From Spirochaetia bacterium (GTDB lineage: Bacteria > Spirochaetota > Spirochaetia > Treponematales > Treponemataceae), in NCBI GenBank assembly GCA_900769985.1, contig CAAGIS010000154.1:1-64000 (forward strand): a stretch of 64,000 nucleotides of DNA, given 5' to 3'. The notes beneath the pieces were generated by a model. It ran no database searches, was not told where the DNA came from, and saw only the letters and a program-made list of their open reading frames with translations. Shown here piece by piece: positions 1 to 8,888 of the stretch (position 1 is the stretch's first letter; every line of letters begins with the position of its first letter). The translations under genes were made by a program, and so were the position numbers.

Positions 1-198
1 GCATACTTTCTCTTTCCTTACTTGTATGTAGCATCTTGTGTTTATAGTCCGAAAAAACTCTTTCTTTCAGACTCCCTTTCCGGTTCGACTTCAGACATCC
101 TTCAAAGAGGATATCCTGCTGACCTTACTCTTTCTTTTCCTTCCCTGACTGTTCTTTTCAAATATCTTTCACCCGCTTACTTACCGGCGAGTGATATG

Positions 199-228
199 AC
201 TATATCATATTCATTTTTTATTTGTCAA
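199..228 (-). promoter_or_regulatory. Strong sigma-70-type promoter reading left, out of the window
   Basis: On the minus strand TTGACA (228-223) is followed after 18 bp by TATAGT (204-199). The transcript would run leftward through 1-198, where I see no convincing coding frame on either strand. The G/A-rich minus-strand leader contains CTCTTTGAAGG (about 115-105), loosely like a boxA antitermination motif, so an rRNA operon leader is possible. That identity is inference from the promoter strength and the missing ORF. Confidence 0.5.
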
Positions 229-263
229 CAGCTTTTTTATATTTTTTTTTAAATTTATTTTTC

Positions 264-489
264 TTGACGAATTTAAATGAAAATTACTATATTATAATCA
301 CTTAATAATAGATTAAAATATAACCTATATTATCGCCTGACAAAAGACATAATGTTTTTATCAGAACAAAAGGGCTTACGTTGTAAGTCCATATTTTTAA
401 TTTACTTTTACAATTTCAGCATAAAGTAAATAAAACAACAAATTCGGAAATGTTTATTTCCTTACATACTTTTCTAATAGGAGCTAATA
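264..489 (+). promoter_or_regulatory. groES promoter and leader with a hairpin
   Basis: TTGACG (264-269) and TATATT (288-293), 18 bp apart, form a plausible promoter 200 bp upstream of groES. The leader holds a hairpin, GGGCTTAC (372-379) with loop GTT and GTAAGTCC (383-390). No CIRCE element (TTAGCACTC-N9-GAGTGCTAA) is visible, so HrcA control is not supported. The SD is AATAGGAGC just before the ATG. The rest of the leader is AT-rich without other recognisable sites. Confidence 0.5.
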
Positions 490-765
490 ATGAAAATTAA
501 ACCATTAGCAGACAGAGTTCTTGTAAAACCTGTAAAAGCAGAAGCAAAAACAGCATCAGGTATCATCATTCCGGAAGCAGCACAAGAGAAAACCCAGACT
601 GCAACTGTAGAAGCTGTAGGTCCCGGAACTGAAAAAGAACCTGTAACTGTAAAAGTTGGCGAAACTATCATGCACGACAAATATGCAGGTACACAAATCA
701 AAATTGACGGAGAAGATTATCTTATTGTTAAAAATTCAGATATTATTGCTGTAATTGAAAAATAA
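490..765 (+). CDS. groES: Co-chaperonin GroES (Hsp10)
   Basis: A 91-residue cytoplasmic co-chaperonin that caps the GroEL chamber. The start matches the family exactly (KIKPLADRVLVKP). The GroEL-binding mobile loop covers about residues 17-34 with the GIIIP contact at 24-28, and the roof and C-terminal strands (DYLIVKNSDIIAVIE) are intact. Length is normal. It stands alone: no groEL follows and a terminator closes the unit at 781-818. Separation of groES from groEL is known in treponemes. A good AGGAGC ribosome site precedes the ATG. Identification is close to certain. Confidence 0.97.
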   Translation: MKIKPLADRVLVKPVKAEAKTASGIIIPEAAQEKTQTATVEAVGPGTEKEPVTVKVGETIMHDKYAGTQIKIDGEDYLIVKNSDIIAVIEK

Positions 766-780
766 CAATAATATTTATAA

Positions 781-818
781 AAGGTCATTGCAGTTTTTTT
801 GCGATGACCTTTTTTTTG
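781..818 (+). terminator. Rho-independent terminator of groES
   Basis: AAGGTCATTGC (781-791) pairs with GCGATGACCTT (801-811) with one mismatch, and a T run follows. It lies between the convergent groES (+) and the TPR lipoprotein gene (-); the A run on the left side may let it work in both directions. Confidence 0.9.
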
Positions 819-819
819 T

Positions 820-2733
820 CTATTTTTTTAACTGAGACAAAAAAAACCGTGCCTTTGTGTGAGAAGGATTAAGATAAACGGCATATTTTAAAGATTTTAC
901 TGCAGAGTCAAGAGAACCTTTTTCTGAATACAGAACTCCAACCCTGTACAATGCCTCTGCTTTTTGTTCCGGAGTTTTTGCAAAATTTGATGCAATACCA
1001 TACAGATTCAAAGCTTCATCTTTCTTTTTTGTACTTGAATAAATCATTGCAAGATTTAACATAGAAGAAAAAGTTACCCGATGTGATATTTTCTGAACCT
1101 GCTGATTCTGAAGCAGATACTCATTAAAAACAAGAAATTCATAAAGACGCTGAGACAAGCCTGCCTTTTGGGAATTTGCAGCGAACCAGGCTGCGTATTC
1201 AATTTCCCATGCACGCATTTTGTGGATATTACGAAAAAACTCGTCGAAGAAACCTTCCCCTGCATTAAAAGAATATTGGCTTGTAATATATTTATTAAAA
1301 AAACTTTCTGCTTCTTCAACTAAATTTTGAATCAAAAAACCATGAACCGCATAACGTGCAATTTCTGGCGGATATAAATTTTTACCGAGCGAATTGCGTT
1401 CAAGTACCTGATAAATTTTTGCAATCTGAACTTTTTCTGACTTCTTTTGAATCTTATCTTCCAAATCCAATTTTGCGACATAAAGCTCAAAATTTTTAAA
1501 ACGTTCAAGACTTGCATTCATTTTAAAAAGTGCATCTTCAACAGGGACACGCGGCAGGCTGTCAAACTTTTTCATATCAAGAGACTGAATGCCAAGTTTT
1601 CTAAGTTCAATTGTCATAGGATCACTCAAGTCAAACTGAGACGAGTTATAGGCAAAGTTTCCGTAGGCAATCAAACCAGGTGCGTAATCAGGCCATTTTT
1701 CAACTTCAAATTTTAAAAGCTGATATGCAGCATTATAATCTTCTTTTGAAAGCGACCAAAGTGCACTGTTCAAATAAATAACGCTTAAAATATCGACAGG
1801 CGGAATTAAATATTCTCCATGGTTTTCAGAAACGGAAGGCTCTTCTTCATCAAGTGTGGAAATATATGCAAGCAGAGAATTGCGTTCAGTTTCAGCAAGA
1901 TTTTCTTCTGACAAATTGATGTAAGAATCTGCCAGAAGCGAGTGAATTTTAAGGCAGAGATTCTCCTTTTGCTTTGAAGCTACATCATTAATGTAAAAAC
2001 CGTTCATTTCCTGCTCAATCAGATTTTTTGCCTGTGTCAGAATTTGCGATGATTCAACAAACCGCTTATTGTCGTAATAAACCATTGCCCAGAAATACGC
2101 ATCAAGTGAATCTGAAAAAACCGCCGGAGTACATTCTAGAGCCTGAGCAAGATTGCCCTGAATCAAATTTATCAAGGCACAGTTTCTAAGCCAGCAGTTA
2201 TTTTTAGAACCGTTAAAAGCGTCAAAATAAATGCTCATATAATCTTCCGTGCAAAAATCGTCAAACAAAATGTCAGAATTCATAACAGAAATCTGATAAC
2301 TTAAAACAGCCTGCGCATAAATTGACGAATATTCAGAACCTGAAAGTTTTTTGCTTAACGAAAGAGCTTCTTTTATTTTGTTTTGTTTTAAAAGCAGTGA
2401 CGAATAAACGGCTATTATTCTTTTGTCATCAGGATTTTTTTTGAAACAGGATTTCAGAAGTTTTTCTGCAAGGGAATTTTCGCCAAGTTTTAAATAGCGT
2501 TTGTAAATACCAAGTCGAATGTCAGGAGACAAACCCGGCCTGTCTGTTTTTGAAAGCAGCTTTAAGGCACTGTCAGCCTGTCCCTGACTTATATATCGGT
2601 CAACTTCATCTAATATGCCGATTATAGAAGTTGACTTTATTTTTGTAGAACAGGAAAAAAAACTGCCTGCAGCGATTACAATGATTATCATTATCTTTTT
2701 AAAACATGAATAAGACTGTAAACAGTTTTTCAA
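820..2733 (-). CDS. TPR-repeat lipoprotein, function unknown
   Basis: A 637-residue protein with a hydrophobic N-terminal segment ending in SFFSC, a spirochaetal-type lipobox, so it is probably a lipoprotein facing the periplasm. The body is helical with TPR-like repeats: clear ones near residues 45-115 (DSALKLLSKT, AEKLLKSCFKKNPDD) and at the C-terminus (AEALYRVGVLYSEKGSLDSAVKSLKYAVYLNPSH). No enzymatic motif is visible. The start is TTG, chosen because AAGGAAG lies 7 nt upstream; the later ATG (residue 15) has no such site. It is the last gene of the leftward block, 29 bp after nusB, hinting at co-transcription with surA-like and nusB. A scaffold role in envelope assembly is only a guess. 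Confidence 0.75.
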   Translation of the reverse strand: MKNCLQSYSCFKKIMIIIVIAAGSFFSCSTKIKSTSIIGILDEVDRYISQGQADSALKLLSKTDRPGLSPDIRLGIYKRYLKLGENSLAEKLLKSCFKKNPDDKRIIAVYSSLLLKQNKIKEALSLSKKLSGSEYSSIYAQAVLSYQISVMNSDILFDDFCTEDYMSIYFDAFNGSKNNCWLRNCALINLIQGNLAQALECTPAVFSDSLDAYFWAMVYYDNKRFVESSQILTQAKNLIEQEMNGFYINDVASKQKENLCLKIHSLLADSYINLSEENLAETERNSLLAYISTLDEEEPSVSENHGEYLIPPVDILSVIYLNSALWSLSKEDYNAAYQLLKFEVEKWPDYAPGLIAYGNFAYNSSQFDLSDPMTIELRKLGIQSLDMKKFDSLPRVPVEDALFKMNASLERFKNFELYVAKLDLEDKIQKKSEKVQIAKIYQVLERNSLGKNLYPPEIARYAVHGFLIQNLVEEAESFFNKYITSQYSFNAGEGFFDEFFRNIHKMRAWEIEYAAWFAANSQKAGLSQRLYEFLVFNEYLLQNQQVQKISHRVTFSSMLNLAMIYSSTKKKDEALNLYGIASNFAKTPEQKAEALYRVGVLYSEKGSLDSAVKSLKYAVYLNPSHTKARFFLSQLKK

Positions 2734-2762
2734 ATTTACTTCCTTGCTAAAATAAAGAAAAT

Positions 2763-3179
2763 TCAGACTGCACTTTGTTCTTTTCTTATTGTATCAAGCA
2801 TTGCGTTGATAAACTTAAATGACTCATCAGAATCAAACTGCTTTGCAAGATCGATTGCCTCATCAATTACAATAGATGGTGAAATCTCTTTTTGATGAAT
2901 AATAGAAAAAATGCTTATCCGCAAAATGGCAAGAGTAACCTTATTAAGTCTGTCAAAAGTCCAGTTTTTTGCAAGATGCGTTTTTATAAGTTCATCTATT
3001 TGTTCGATATTTTCAATTGTGCCTGCAATAAGAATCCGCGAAAACGACAAATCACTTTCGTCCAGATTCTGTTTTGAATCTACCCAGGAAAACTGGAGTA
3101 AATCCTCCAGCGTTTCGCCTCCTGCATCCCATGAGAAAATCGCCTGAAATGCAATTATTCTGCTTTTTCTGCGTGCCAC
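2763..3179 (-). CDS. nusB: Transcription antitermination factor NusB
   Basis: 138 residues, the normal length for NusB, an all-helical RNA-binding protein that with NusE (S10) binds boxA RNA and promotes rRNA antitermination. The N-terminus ARRKSRIIAFQAIFSWD carries the Arg-rich boxA-binding face, and the C-terminal helix pair (EISPSIVIDEAIDLAKQFDSDESFKFINAMLDTI) is the diagnostic family signature. The start is GTG with AGGGAG about 7 nt upstream. It sits 11 bp after the SurA-like gene and 29 bp before the TPR lipoprotein gene, all leftward. Confidence 0.95.
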   Translation of the reverse strand: MARRKSRIIAFQAIFSWDAGGETLEDLLQFSWVDSKQNLDESDLSFSRILIAGTIENIEQIDELIKTHLAKNWTFDRLNKVTLAILRISIFSIIHQKEISPSIVIDEAIDLAKQFDSDESFKFINAMLDTIRKEQSAV

Positions 3180-3190
3180 GAAAGACTCCC

Positions 3191-4270
3191 TTACCAGTTA
3201 AGAAGATTGTCCAGCTCAGCACCTGTTTTTTTGCGTTCGACATTTGCAGGTATATTAAGTTCTGCAGAAATATCCTGTACGGCTTTCAACAAAGCGCTGT
3301 TTCTCATTTGATTTGTAAGAGTTTGTTTTATATATTCATAAACAGTGATTGTAGAACCAGGCTGAACGATATCTGAAATTCCAAGCATTTTTGCATTATA
3401 TTTATCAAGCAAAACATAGAACTGGTAATCAATATCAGTTTCTTTTAAATCAGAAACTTTGTTCAGCGGCTCATTAAAAATCTGGAGTATCCGTTCGTAA
3501 GAAACACCAAGCATTGCAGCATACTTTTCTGTTTTTTCAACCATCAAGTCTCCTGCAACATAACCTGCAGAAACATCTTTTGTTGCAGCCCTCATCGCAT
3601 CAATCGTTAATTTGCCAGTTGAAAAATCTGACATCAACTTCTGTATTTTTGATTTTGCAGCATCAGGATTACTGTCTTTTTTTACAGAAACAAGGAACAT
3701 GTGAACCATATCGTTCCATACAAGTTTAGATTTATTTAATTCATAAAAATCACGGATATCCTTATCTGTCGGAGCAACTGAATTTATTTCATTCTGTTTT
3801 TTTGTCAGAACATACTGCTGCGCCATAAGCTGACTTCTCAAATATGCCTTGTACTGGGCAACATTCATACGCAGCTGTGATTTTAAAAACTCATCAACAG
3901 ACATATTCTGTGTCTGGCGGACTATATCTGCAAATTCTTTTTCTGTTACCTGACGTCCTACAATCTGAGACATATTTGCAAGATAATACTGGTCAACCTG
4001 ACTGTCAGAAAAAACGATTCCTTCTTTTTTTGCTGCCTGAACGATAAGCTTTTGGTCAATCAAAGATTCAAGAATTTCTTTTTTCTGTTCAATATTAAAT
4101 TTTTGACCAGACTGTGACTGATATGTTTCTACAGAATCTTTTAAATCTTTTAAAGAAATAGTTTCATAACCATTCAATTTTACGACAACCAGAGGCTGAA
4201 GATTTGCCTGTGCAGACATACCAAAAAGTGTGACTACTGAAAACAAAGTAGCATAAAATAAGCGTTTCAT
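3191..4270 (-). CDS. SurA-like periplasmic chaperone / peptidyl-prolyl isomerase
   Basis: 359 residues with a cleavable signal peptide (residues 1-22, ending AQA). The N-terminal half is a SurA-N-like helical domain (LDQKLIVQAAKKEGIVFSDSQVD, then QLRMNVAQYKAYLRSQLMAQQYV), the chaperone core of SurA/PpiD proteins. The later part (about 180-290) is where a parvulin domain should be, but I cannot find the usual His/Cys motifs, so isomerase activity is doubtful. The likely role is escorting outer-membrane proteins across the periplasm. It lies between alaS (66 bp upstream) and nusB (11 bp downstream). Fold assignment is good; function is inferred from the family. Confidence 0.75.
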   Translation of the reverse strand: MKRLFYATLFSVVTLFGMSAQANLQPLVVVKLNGYETISLKDLKDSVETYQSQSGQKFNIEQKKEILESLIDQKLIVQAAKKEGIVFSDSQVDQYYLANMSQIVGRQVTEKEFADIVRQTQNMSVDEFLKSQLRMNVAQYKAYLRSQLMAQQYVLTKKQNEINSVAPTDKDIRDFYELNKSKLVWNDMVHMFLVSVKKDSNPDAAKSKIQKLMSDFSTGKLTIDAMRAATKDVSAGYVAGDLMVEKTEKYAAMLGVSYERILQIFNEPLNKVSDLKETDIDYQFYVLLDKYNAKMLGISDIVQPGSTITVYEYIKQTLTNQMRNSALLKAVQDISAELNIPANVERKKTGAELDNLLNW

Positions 4271-4336
4271 TTATATTACCTTCCTAACATTTATAAAACA
4301 GTTTTTTCTCATTTGGTTACATAAAACCAGGTTTTA

Positions 4337-6160
4337 TTAAGATTCAAGCGGAAGTCCGCCACTTATAACAGCCCGAATACGACGCACTCCGGCAGAAGAA
4401 GATTGTTCCTTTTGAATTTTAAAATCTCCGATTTGAGCTGTATGCTGAACATGAGGTCCGCCGCAAACTTCTTTGCTGAACCAGTCATTATTTGCATCAC
4501 GTCCGATTGTATAAACTTTTACATCTTCACCATATTTATTTGTAAACAATGCCCTTGCACCGGAAGCCTTTGCTTTTTCAAGACTCATTACTTCCATTGT
4601 AACAGGCAAATCTTCTTTTATTTTTTCGTTTACGATAGCTTCAACTTTCTGGATTTCGTCCTGTGTCATCGGGCGTTCAAAAGTAAAGTCAAAGCGCATG
4701 CGTTCATTTGTAATATTTGAACCTTTTTGGGCAACCTGATTTCCCAAAACGTTGATAAGCGCCTGCTGTAAAAGATGAGTTGCCGTATGATATTTTGTAG
4801 TTATTTCAGACTGTTCTGCAAGACCGCCTTTAGCAACACCAGCATCAGCAGTTTTGCTTGCTTCCTGATGTTTGCGTTCTGCTTCTTTGAAAGCTTCGAT
4901 ATCAACAGTAAAACCATTTTCCGCTCCGAGTTCCTGCGTAAGTTCTAGAGGATAGCCGTAAGTTTCGTACAGGTTGTATGCAACTTTGCCTGAAATAATT
5001 TTTTTTGGATTTTTCATAAGGTTTGGAAGAAGTTTCTGGAATTCAACTTCGCCTTTTTTAAGGGTAATGCGGAATTTTGCTTCTTCGGCAGAAAGCTCGC
5101 TGTAAATTTTTTCTTTATTCTGTTCAAGTTCCGGATAAGGACCTTTGAAATTATCTACGACAGTTACTGCAATTTCTGCAAGGAAATCTTTTTCGATTCC
5201 GAGTTTCATTCCGTGGCGGACTGCACGTCTTATGAGGCGGCGGAGAACGTAGCCTGCACCGACATTTGACGGAACGACGCCTTTCTGGTCACCAAGAATG
5301 AATACTGCAGAACGGATATGATCTGCAATAATTCTTACAGACCGGTCTTTTTCTTCGTCAGTTCCGTAAGTATAGTCAGAAAGTTTTTCTATAGTATGAA
5401 TTATAGGCTGAAAAACTTCTGTAAGGTAAACAGATGTTTTTCCCTGAAGAATGCAGTTTGTGCGTTCAAGTCCCATTCCGGTGTCGACATTCTGTTTAGG
5501 AAGCGGAACAAGAGTTTTTTCATCGATGCGGTTATACTGCATGAATACGTTGTTCCATATTTCCATCCAGTTTGCGCTGTCAGTTCCCTTGTTAGAACCT
5601 TTTGGAGGCAGACCTTCGCCTACCCAATAAAAGATTTCTGTATCAGGACCACAAGGACCTGTAGGACCTGCTGCCCACCAGTTGTCACTTGCCGGCAGAT
5701 AGGCAATTTTATCTTCCGGCATTCCGTTTTCTTTCCAGTAAGATGCAGCTTCTTCATCACGAGGAGCGTTTTCATCCCCGGCAAAAACTGTTACGGAAAG
5801 TTTTCTCGGGTCAAGTCCGAGCCACTGCGGGCTTGTCAAGAATTCATACGAAAATGCAATCGATTCTTTTTTAAAATAATCACCGAGAGACCAGTTACCG
5901 AGCATTTCAAAACAAGTCAAATGGCTCGGGTCTCCGACTTCATCAATATCCCCAGTTCTTACACATTTCTGATAATCTGTAAGCCGTGTTCCTGCAGGAT
6001 GTTTTTCTCCAAGCAGATACGGAACGAGCGGATGCATTCCTGCTGTCGTAAACAAAACTGACGGGTCATTTTCAGGAATTAAGCTTTGTCCTGAGATTTC
6101 TGCATGCCCCTTTGATTTAAAAAATTCGATATATTTAGTTCGAAGTTCATTTGAAGTCAT
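4337..6160 (-). CDS. alaS: Alanyl-tRNA synthetase, short spirochaetal form without C-Ala
   Basis: Charges tRNA-Ala in the cytoplasm. The class II aminoacylation core is intact (FTTAGMHPLVPYLLG, RTGDIDEVGDPSHLTCFEMLGNWSLGDYFK, GMGLERTNCILQG). The editing domain carries HTATHLL (about 462-468) and CGGPH (about 576-580), the zinc/deacylation residues. At 607 residues the protein is about 270 shorter than bacterial AlaRS because it ends straight after the editing domain; the C-Ala dimerisation/tRNA-elbow domain is missing. A short AlaRS is known in Borrelia and Treponema, so this is lineage-typical rather than a truncation, and no C-Ala remnant follows before the SurA-like gene. It lies 27 bp downstream of murA. 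Confidence 0.96.
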   Translation of the reverse strand: MTSNELRTKYIEFFKSKGHAEISGQSLIPENDPSVLFTTAGMHPLVPYLLGEKHPAGTRLTDYQKCVRTGDIDEVGDPSHLTCFEMLGNWSLGDYFKKESIAFSYEFLTSPQWLGLDPRKLSVTVFAGDENAPRDEEAASYWKENGMPEDKIAYLPASDNWWAAGPTGPCGPDTEIFYWVGEGLPPKGSNKGTDSANWMEIWNNVFMQYNRIDEKTLVPLPKQNVDTGMGLERTNCILQGKTSVYLTEVFQPIIHTIEKLSDYTYGTDEEKDRSVRIIADHIRSAVFILGDQKGVVPSNVGAGYVLRRLIRRAVRHGMKLGIEKDFLAEIAVTVVDNFKGPYPELEQNKEKIYSELSAEEAKFRITLKKGEVEFQKLLPNLMKNPKKIISGKVAYNLYETYGYPLELTQELGAENGFTVDIEAFKEAERKHQEASKTADAGVAKGGLAEQSEITTKYHTATHLLQQALINVLGNQVAQKGSNITNERMRFDFTFERPMTQDEIQKVEAIVNEKIKEDLPVTMEVMSLEKAKASGARALFTNKYGEDVKVYTIGRDANNDWFSKEVCGGPHVQHTAQIGDFKIQKEQSSSAGVRRIRAVISGGLPLES

Positions 6161-6187
6161 AATGCTATAGTATATAATTCTAAGGGT

Positions 6188-7468
6188 CTAATTGTCAACT
6201 CTACGAATATGAGCGCCAAGAGACTGGAGCCTTTCTACAAGATTTTCATAGCCGCGTTCTATTTGATAGACGTTGCTGATACGGCTTTCTCCCTGAGCTG
6301 CCATCGCTGCAATTACCATCGCCATTCCTGCGCGGACATCAGGTGAAACCAGATGTTCACCATGCAGAACGCTAGGACCTGAAACAAGTGCACGATGTGG
6401 ATCGCACAAAGTAATGCATGCTCCCATATTAATCAGCTTGTCAACAAAAAACATTCTTGACTCAAACATTTTTTCAAAAATCAAAACGTTGCCGTCAACT
6501 TGAGTTGCGACAACAGTCATAATGCTTGTCAAATCAGGCGGGAATCCCGGCCATGGAGCATCATCGATTTTAGGAGTCTGACCGCCCAAATCTGTATTAA
6601 CTCGCATTTCCTGTCCCTGAGGAACTTCCAGCGTATTGCCGTTTATTGACCAGCGGATTCCAAGTTTACTGAACGCAATGCGAAGCGGACGCATATCCTG
6701 AGGATTGATTTTTTCGATGCGGATTGAACCTTTTGTTGCGGCAGCAAGTCCGATGTACGAACCGATTTCCATATAATCAGGGCCGATTGTAAATTCTGTT
6801 CCATGGAGTTTTTTTACGCCGTCAATATAAAGGATATTGCTGCCTGTTCCGGCAATTTTTGCTCCCATTGAATTGAGCATATTGCATAAATCCTGAACAT
6901 GAGGTTCACTTGCAGCATTTGTAATCGTAGTTTTTCCTTCTGAAATTGCAGCTGCCATCAAGGCATTTTCTGTTGCCGTTACGGAAGTTTCGTCAAGGAA
7001 AATGTCTTCTCCGACAAGTTTGTTCGCAGAAAAAACAAATTTTCCGTCAATATCAACTCTTGCGCCAAGTTCAGTCAGTGCAAGAAAATGCGTATCAAGC
7101 CGGCGTCGTCCGATTACGTCCCCTCCAGGCGGCATCATGACAGCTTTACCGAGGCGAGCAAGAAGCGGACCTGCAAACAAAATTGAAGCCCTGATTTTTT
7201 TTGATAAATCAGCAGGGATTTCTGCACTCTTTACGTTTGCACAGCAGACTGTCCAAGTGTGTTCAGACTCTTTTTTTACATCAGCACCGAGGGCTTCTAG
7301 AATTTTGAACATTACAAAAGTATCTTCGATTGCTGGAATATTCTTTAGTTTTACAGGTTCATCTGTCAGTAAAGTTGCGGCTATACACGGCAATGCGGAA
7401 TTTTTATTTCCGCAAGTTGTAATAGTTCCTTTTATCGGAAAGCCGCCTTCGATTATGTATTCATGCAT
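6188..7468 (-). CDS. murA: UDP-N-acetylglucosamine 1-carboxyvinyltransferase (MurA), Asp-type
   Basis: Catalyses the first committed step of peptidoglycan synthesis, transfer of enolpyruvate from PEP to UDP-GlcNAc. It has 426 residues with the two EPSP-synthase-like domains; the N-terminal GNKNSALP (20-27) holds the Lys/Asn pair that contacts the substrates. In the flexible loop (PPGGDVIGRRRLD, 113-125) the residue equivalent to E. coli Cys115 is Asp117. Asp here is established as giving intrinsic fosfomycin resistance while retaining activity, and is known in Borrelia, Chlamydia and mycobacteria. It sits between pepT (18 bp upstream) and alaS (27 bp downstream), leftward. Confidence 0.96.
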   Translation of the reverse strand: MHEYIIEGGFPIKGTITTCGNKNSALPCIAATLLTDEPVKLKNIPAIEDTFVMFKILEALGADVKKESEHTWTVCCANVKSAEIPADLSKKIRASILFAGPLLARLGKAVMMPPGGDVIGRRRLDTHFLALTELGARVDIDGKFVFSANKLVGEDIFLDETSVTATENALMAAAISEGKTTITNAASEPHVQDLCNMLNSMGAKIAGTGSNILYIDGVKKLHGTEFTIGPDYMEIGSYIGLAAATKGSIRIEKINPQDMRPLRIAFSKLGIRWSINGNTLEVPQGQEMRVNTDLGGQTPKIDDAPWPGFPPDLTSIMTVVATQVDGNVLIFEKMFESRMFFVDKLINMGACITLCDPHRALVSGPSVLHGEHLVSPDVRAGMAMVIAAMAAQGESRISNVYQIERGYENLVERLQSLGAHIRRVDN

Positions 7469-7486
7469 AAAAAAAATCCTCTGAAA

Positions 7487-8755
7487 TTATAATTTTGCAA
7501 TTAATTCACTTAAATTTATTATAATATCGGTTGCCTTAAGCATTTGATTTAGGGAAACCCATTCTGATGCAGAGTGATAATTATGAGCACCTGTAAAAAT
7601 ATTAGGTGTCGGGATTCCCATTTCTGTCAGTCTTGAACCGTCAGTTCCGCCGCGAATAAGCTTGAACTCAGGCTCAACGCCGCTTGTTTTATAAGCTTCA
7701 ACAAGAACCTGTTTTACAAACGGAAATTTTTCGATAGTATCATTCATATTCAAATACTGCTGGATATGAGTTACAGTTGCCTTGCCGCCAAAAGAAGATG
7801 CCGTTGCAGAAGCAAGCTGTTCGACGAGGGACTTGCGTTTTTGCATATTTTCTATATCAAAATCGCGCAAATACAAAGACACCTGAGCTTCGTCCATTGT
7901 GCCGGAAATTTTCATAGGGCAGTAAAAACCGCGGCGCAAATCTGTCGTTTCAGGACTTTCGTGGCGTGGAAGATTCTGAACGAAATTTGATGCCATTGAA
8001 ATTGCATTTACCATTCCGTTTGCACGAGCGCTGTCTGTATGGCTTGAAATTCCTTTGAACGTAATGTCAGAGCGGAAAGCATTGAAACATTCACTTTCAA
8101 GTTCGCCTATATGGCCGCCGTCAACAGTATACGCAAATTTGCTTTTGAGCATTTCAACAGGAACTTTGTCCATCCCGTGACCTGTTTCTTCATCAGGCGA
8201 AAAAATTACTTCTATCATTCCGTGCGGAATTTCTTTGTGCGAAAGAAGATAGCACAGCGCGCTTACGATGATTGTAATGCCGGCTTTATCATCGCCGCCT
8301 AAAAGTGTCGTTCCGTCTGTCGTGATGACAGTATCGCGTTCTTCGGCCGCCTCTGCAAGGACTGGAATCTTACGGGGGTCAAGCGTTATTCCGTTTTCAA
8401 GCTGAATTATGCTTCCGTCGTAATCTTTGAAAATTTTTGGATTTACGTTCTTACCGGAAACTTCTTCGACCGTATCAAGATGCGCAAGAAGGCAAAAAGG
8501 CCGTGCATTTTCAAAACCACATGTTGCAGGAATTCTTGCGTAAATATAAGAATGTTCTGTAAGGCAGACATCAGAAAATCCAAGCTGAACTAATTCTTGA
8601 CTTAAATCCCTTGCAAATTCTGCCTGACACTGAGTTGAAGGAATTATTCCCTTATCTGCATTTTCGCACGAACTGGTTGAATGTTTTTTTGCATACTTTA
8701 TAAACCGTTCGCAAATCTGACTTTCTTCTATCGAATTTTTTGACAAATATTTCAT
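7487..8755 (-). CDS. pepT: Peptidase T (tripeptide aminopeptidase, M20B)
   Basis: A cytoplasmic dizinc aminopeptidase that removes the N-terminal residue of tripeptides. The metal site is complete: AHLDT (His92, Asp94), GGDD (Asp155), SPDEETG (Glu189/Glu190 as base and ligand), the Asp in YTVDGG, and the C-terminal HNYHS. 422 residues fits PepT. The 73 N-terminal residues and RGGTDGSRL, typical of PepT, support the call over other M20 enzymes. It is the first gene of the leftward pepT-murA-alaS run. It would feed imported peptides into the amino-acid pool. Confidence 0.95.
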   Translation of the reverse strand: MKYLSKNSIEESQICERFIKYAKKHSTSSCENADKGIIPSTQCQAEFARDLSQELVQLGFSDVCLTEHSYIYARIPATCGFENARPFCLLAHLDTVEEVSGKNVNPKIFKDYDGSIIQLENGITLDPRKIPVLAEAAEERDTVITTDGTTLLGGDDKAGITIIVSALCYLLSHKEIPHGMIEVIFSPDEETGHGMDKVPVEMLKSKFAYTVDGGHIGELESECFNAFRSDITFKGISSHTDSARANGMVNAISMASNFVQNLPRHESPETTDLRRGFYCPMKISGTMDEAQVSLYLRDFDIENMQKRKSLVEQLASATASSFGGKATVTHIQQYLNMNDTIEKFPFVKQVLVEAYKTSGVEPEFKLIRGGTDGSRLTEMGIPTPNIFTGAHNYHSASEWVSLNQMLKATDIIINLSELIAKL

Positions 8756-8888
8756 AATCAGCCTATAGCATAAATTAAGAAGTATTATTTTTCAAGCAAT
8801 AAATTTATCATCAGAAGAAAACTGGTCATAGAAAGGGAGAATTTCAGTTAATATAGTCTTTTTTTTATAAAACTGTTATAATTATAGT

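Noticed and set aside
22..252. 76-codon open frame at the left edge
   Set aside because: No SD, no family resemblance, T-rich composition of a leader read on the wrong strand, and it runs through a promoter on the other strand.
300..489. CIRCE/HrcA control of groES
   Set aside because: The TTAGCACTC-N9-GAGTGCTAA inverted repeat is not present; only a different 8-bp hairpin.
5318..6061. 247-codon frame opposite alaS
   Set aside because: Entirely within the well-conserved alaS on the other strand; Phe/Cys/Arg-rich shadow sequence.
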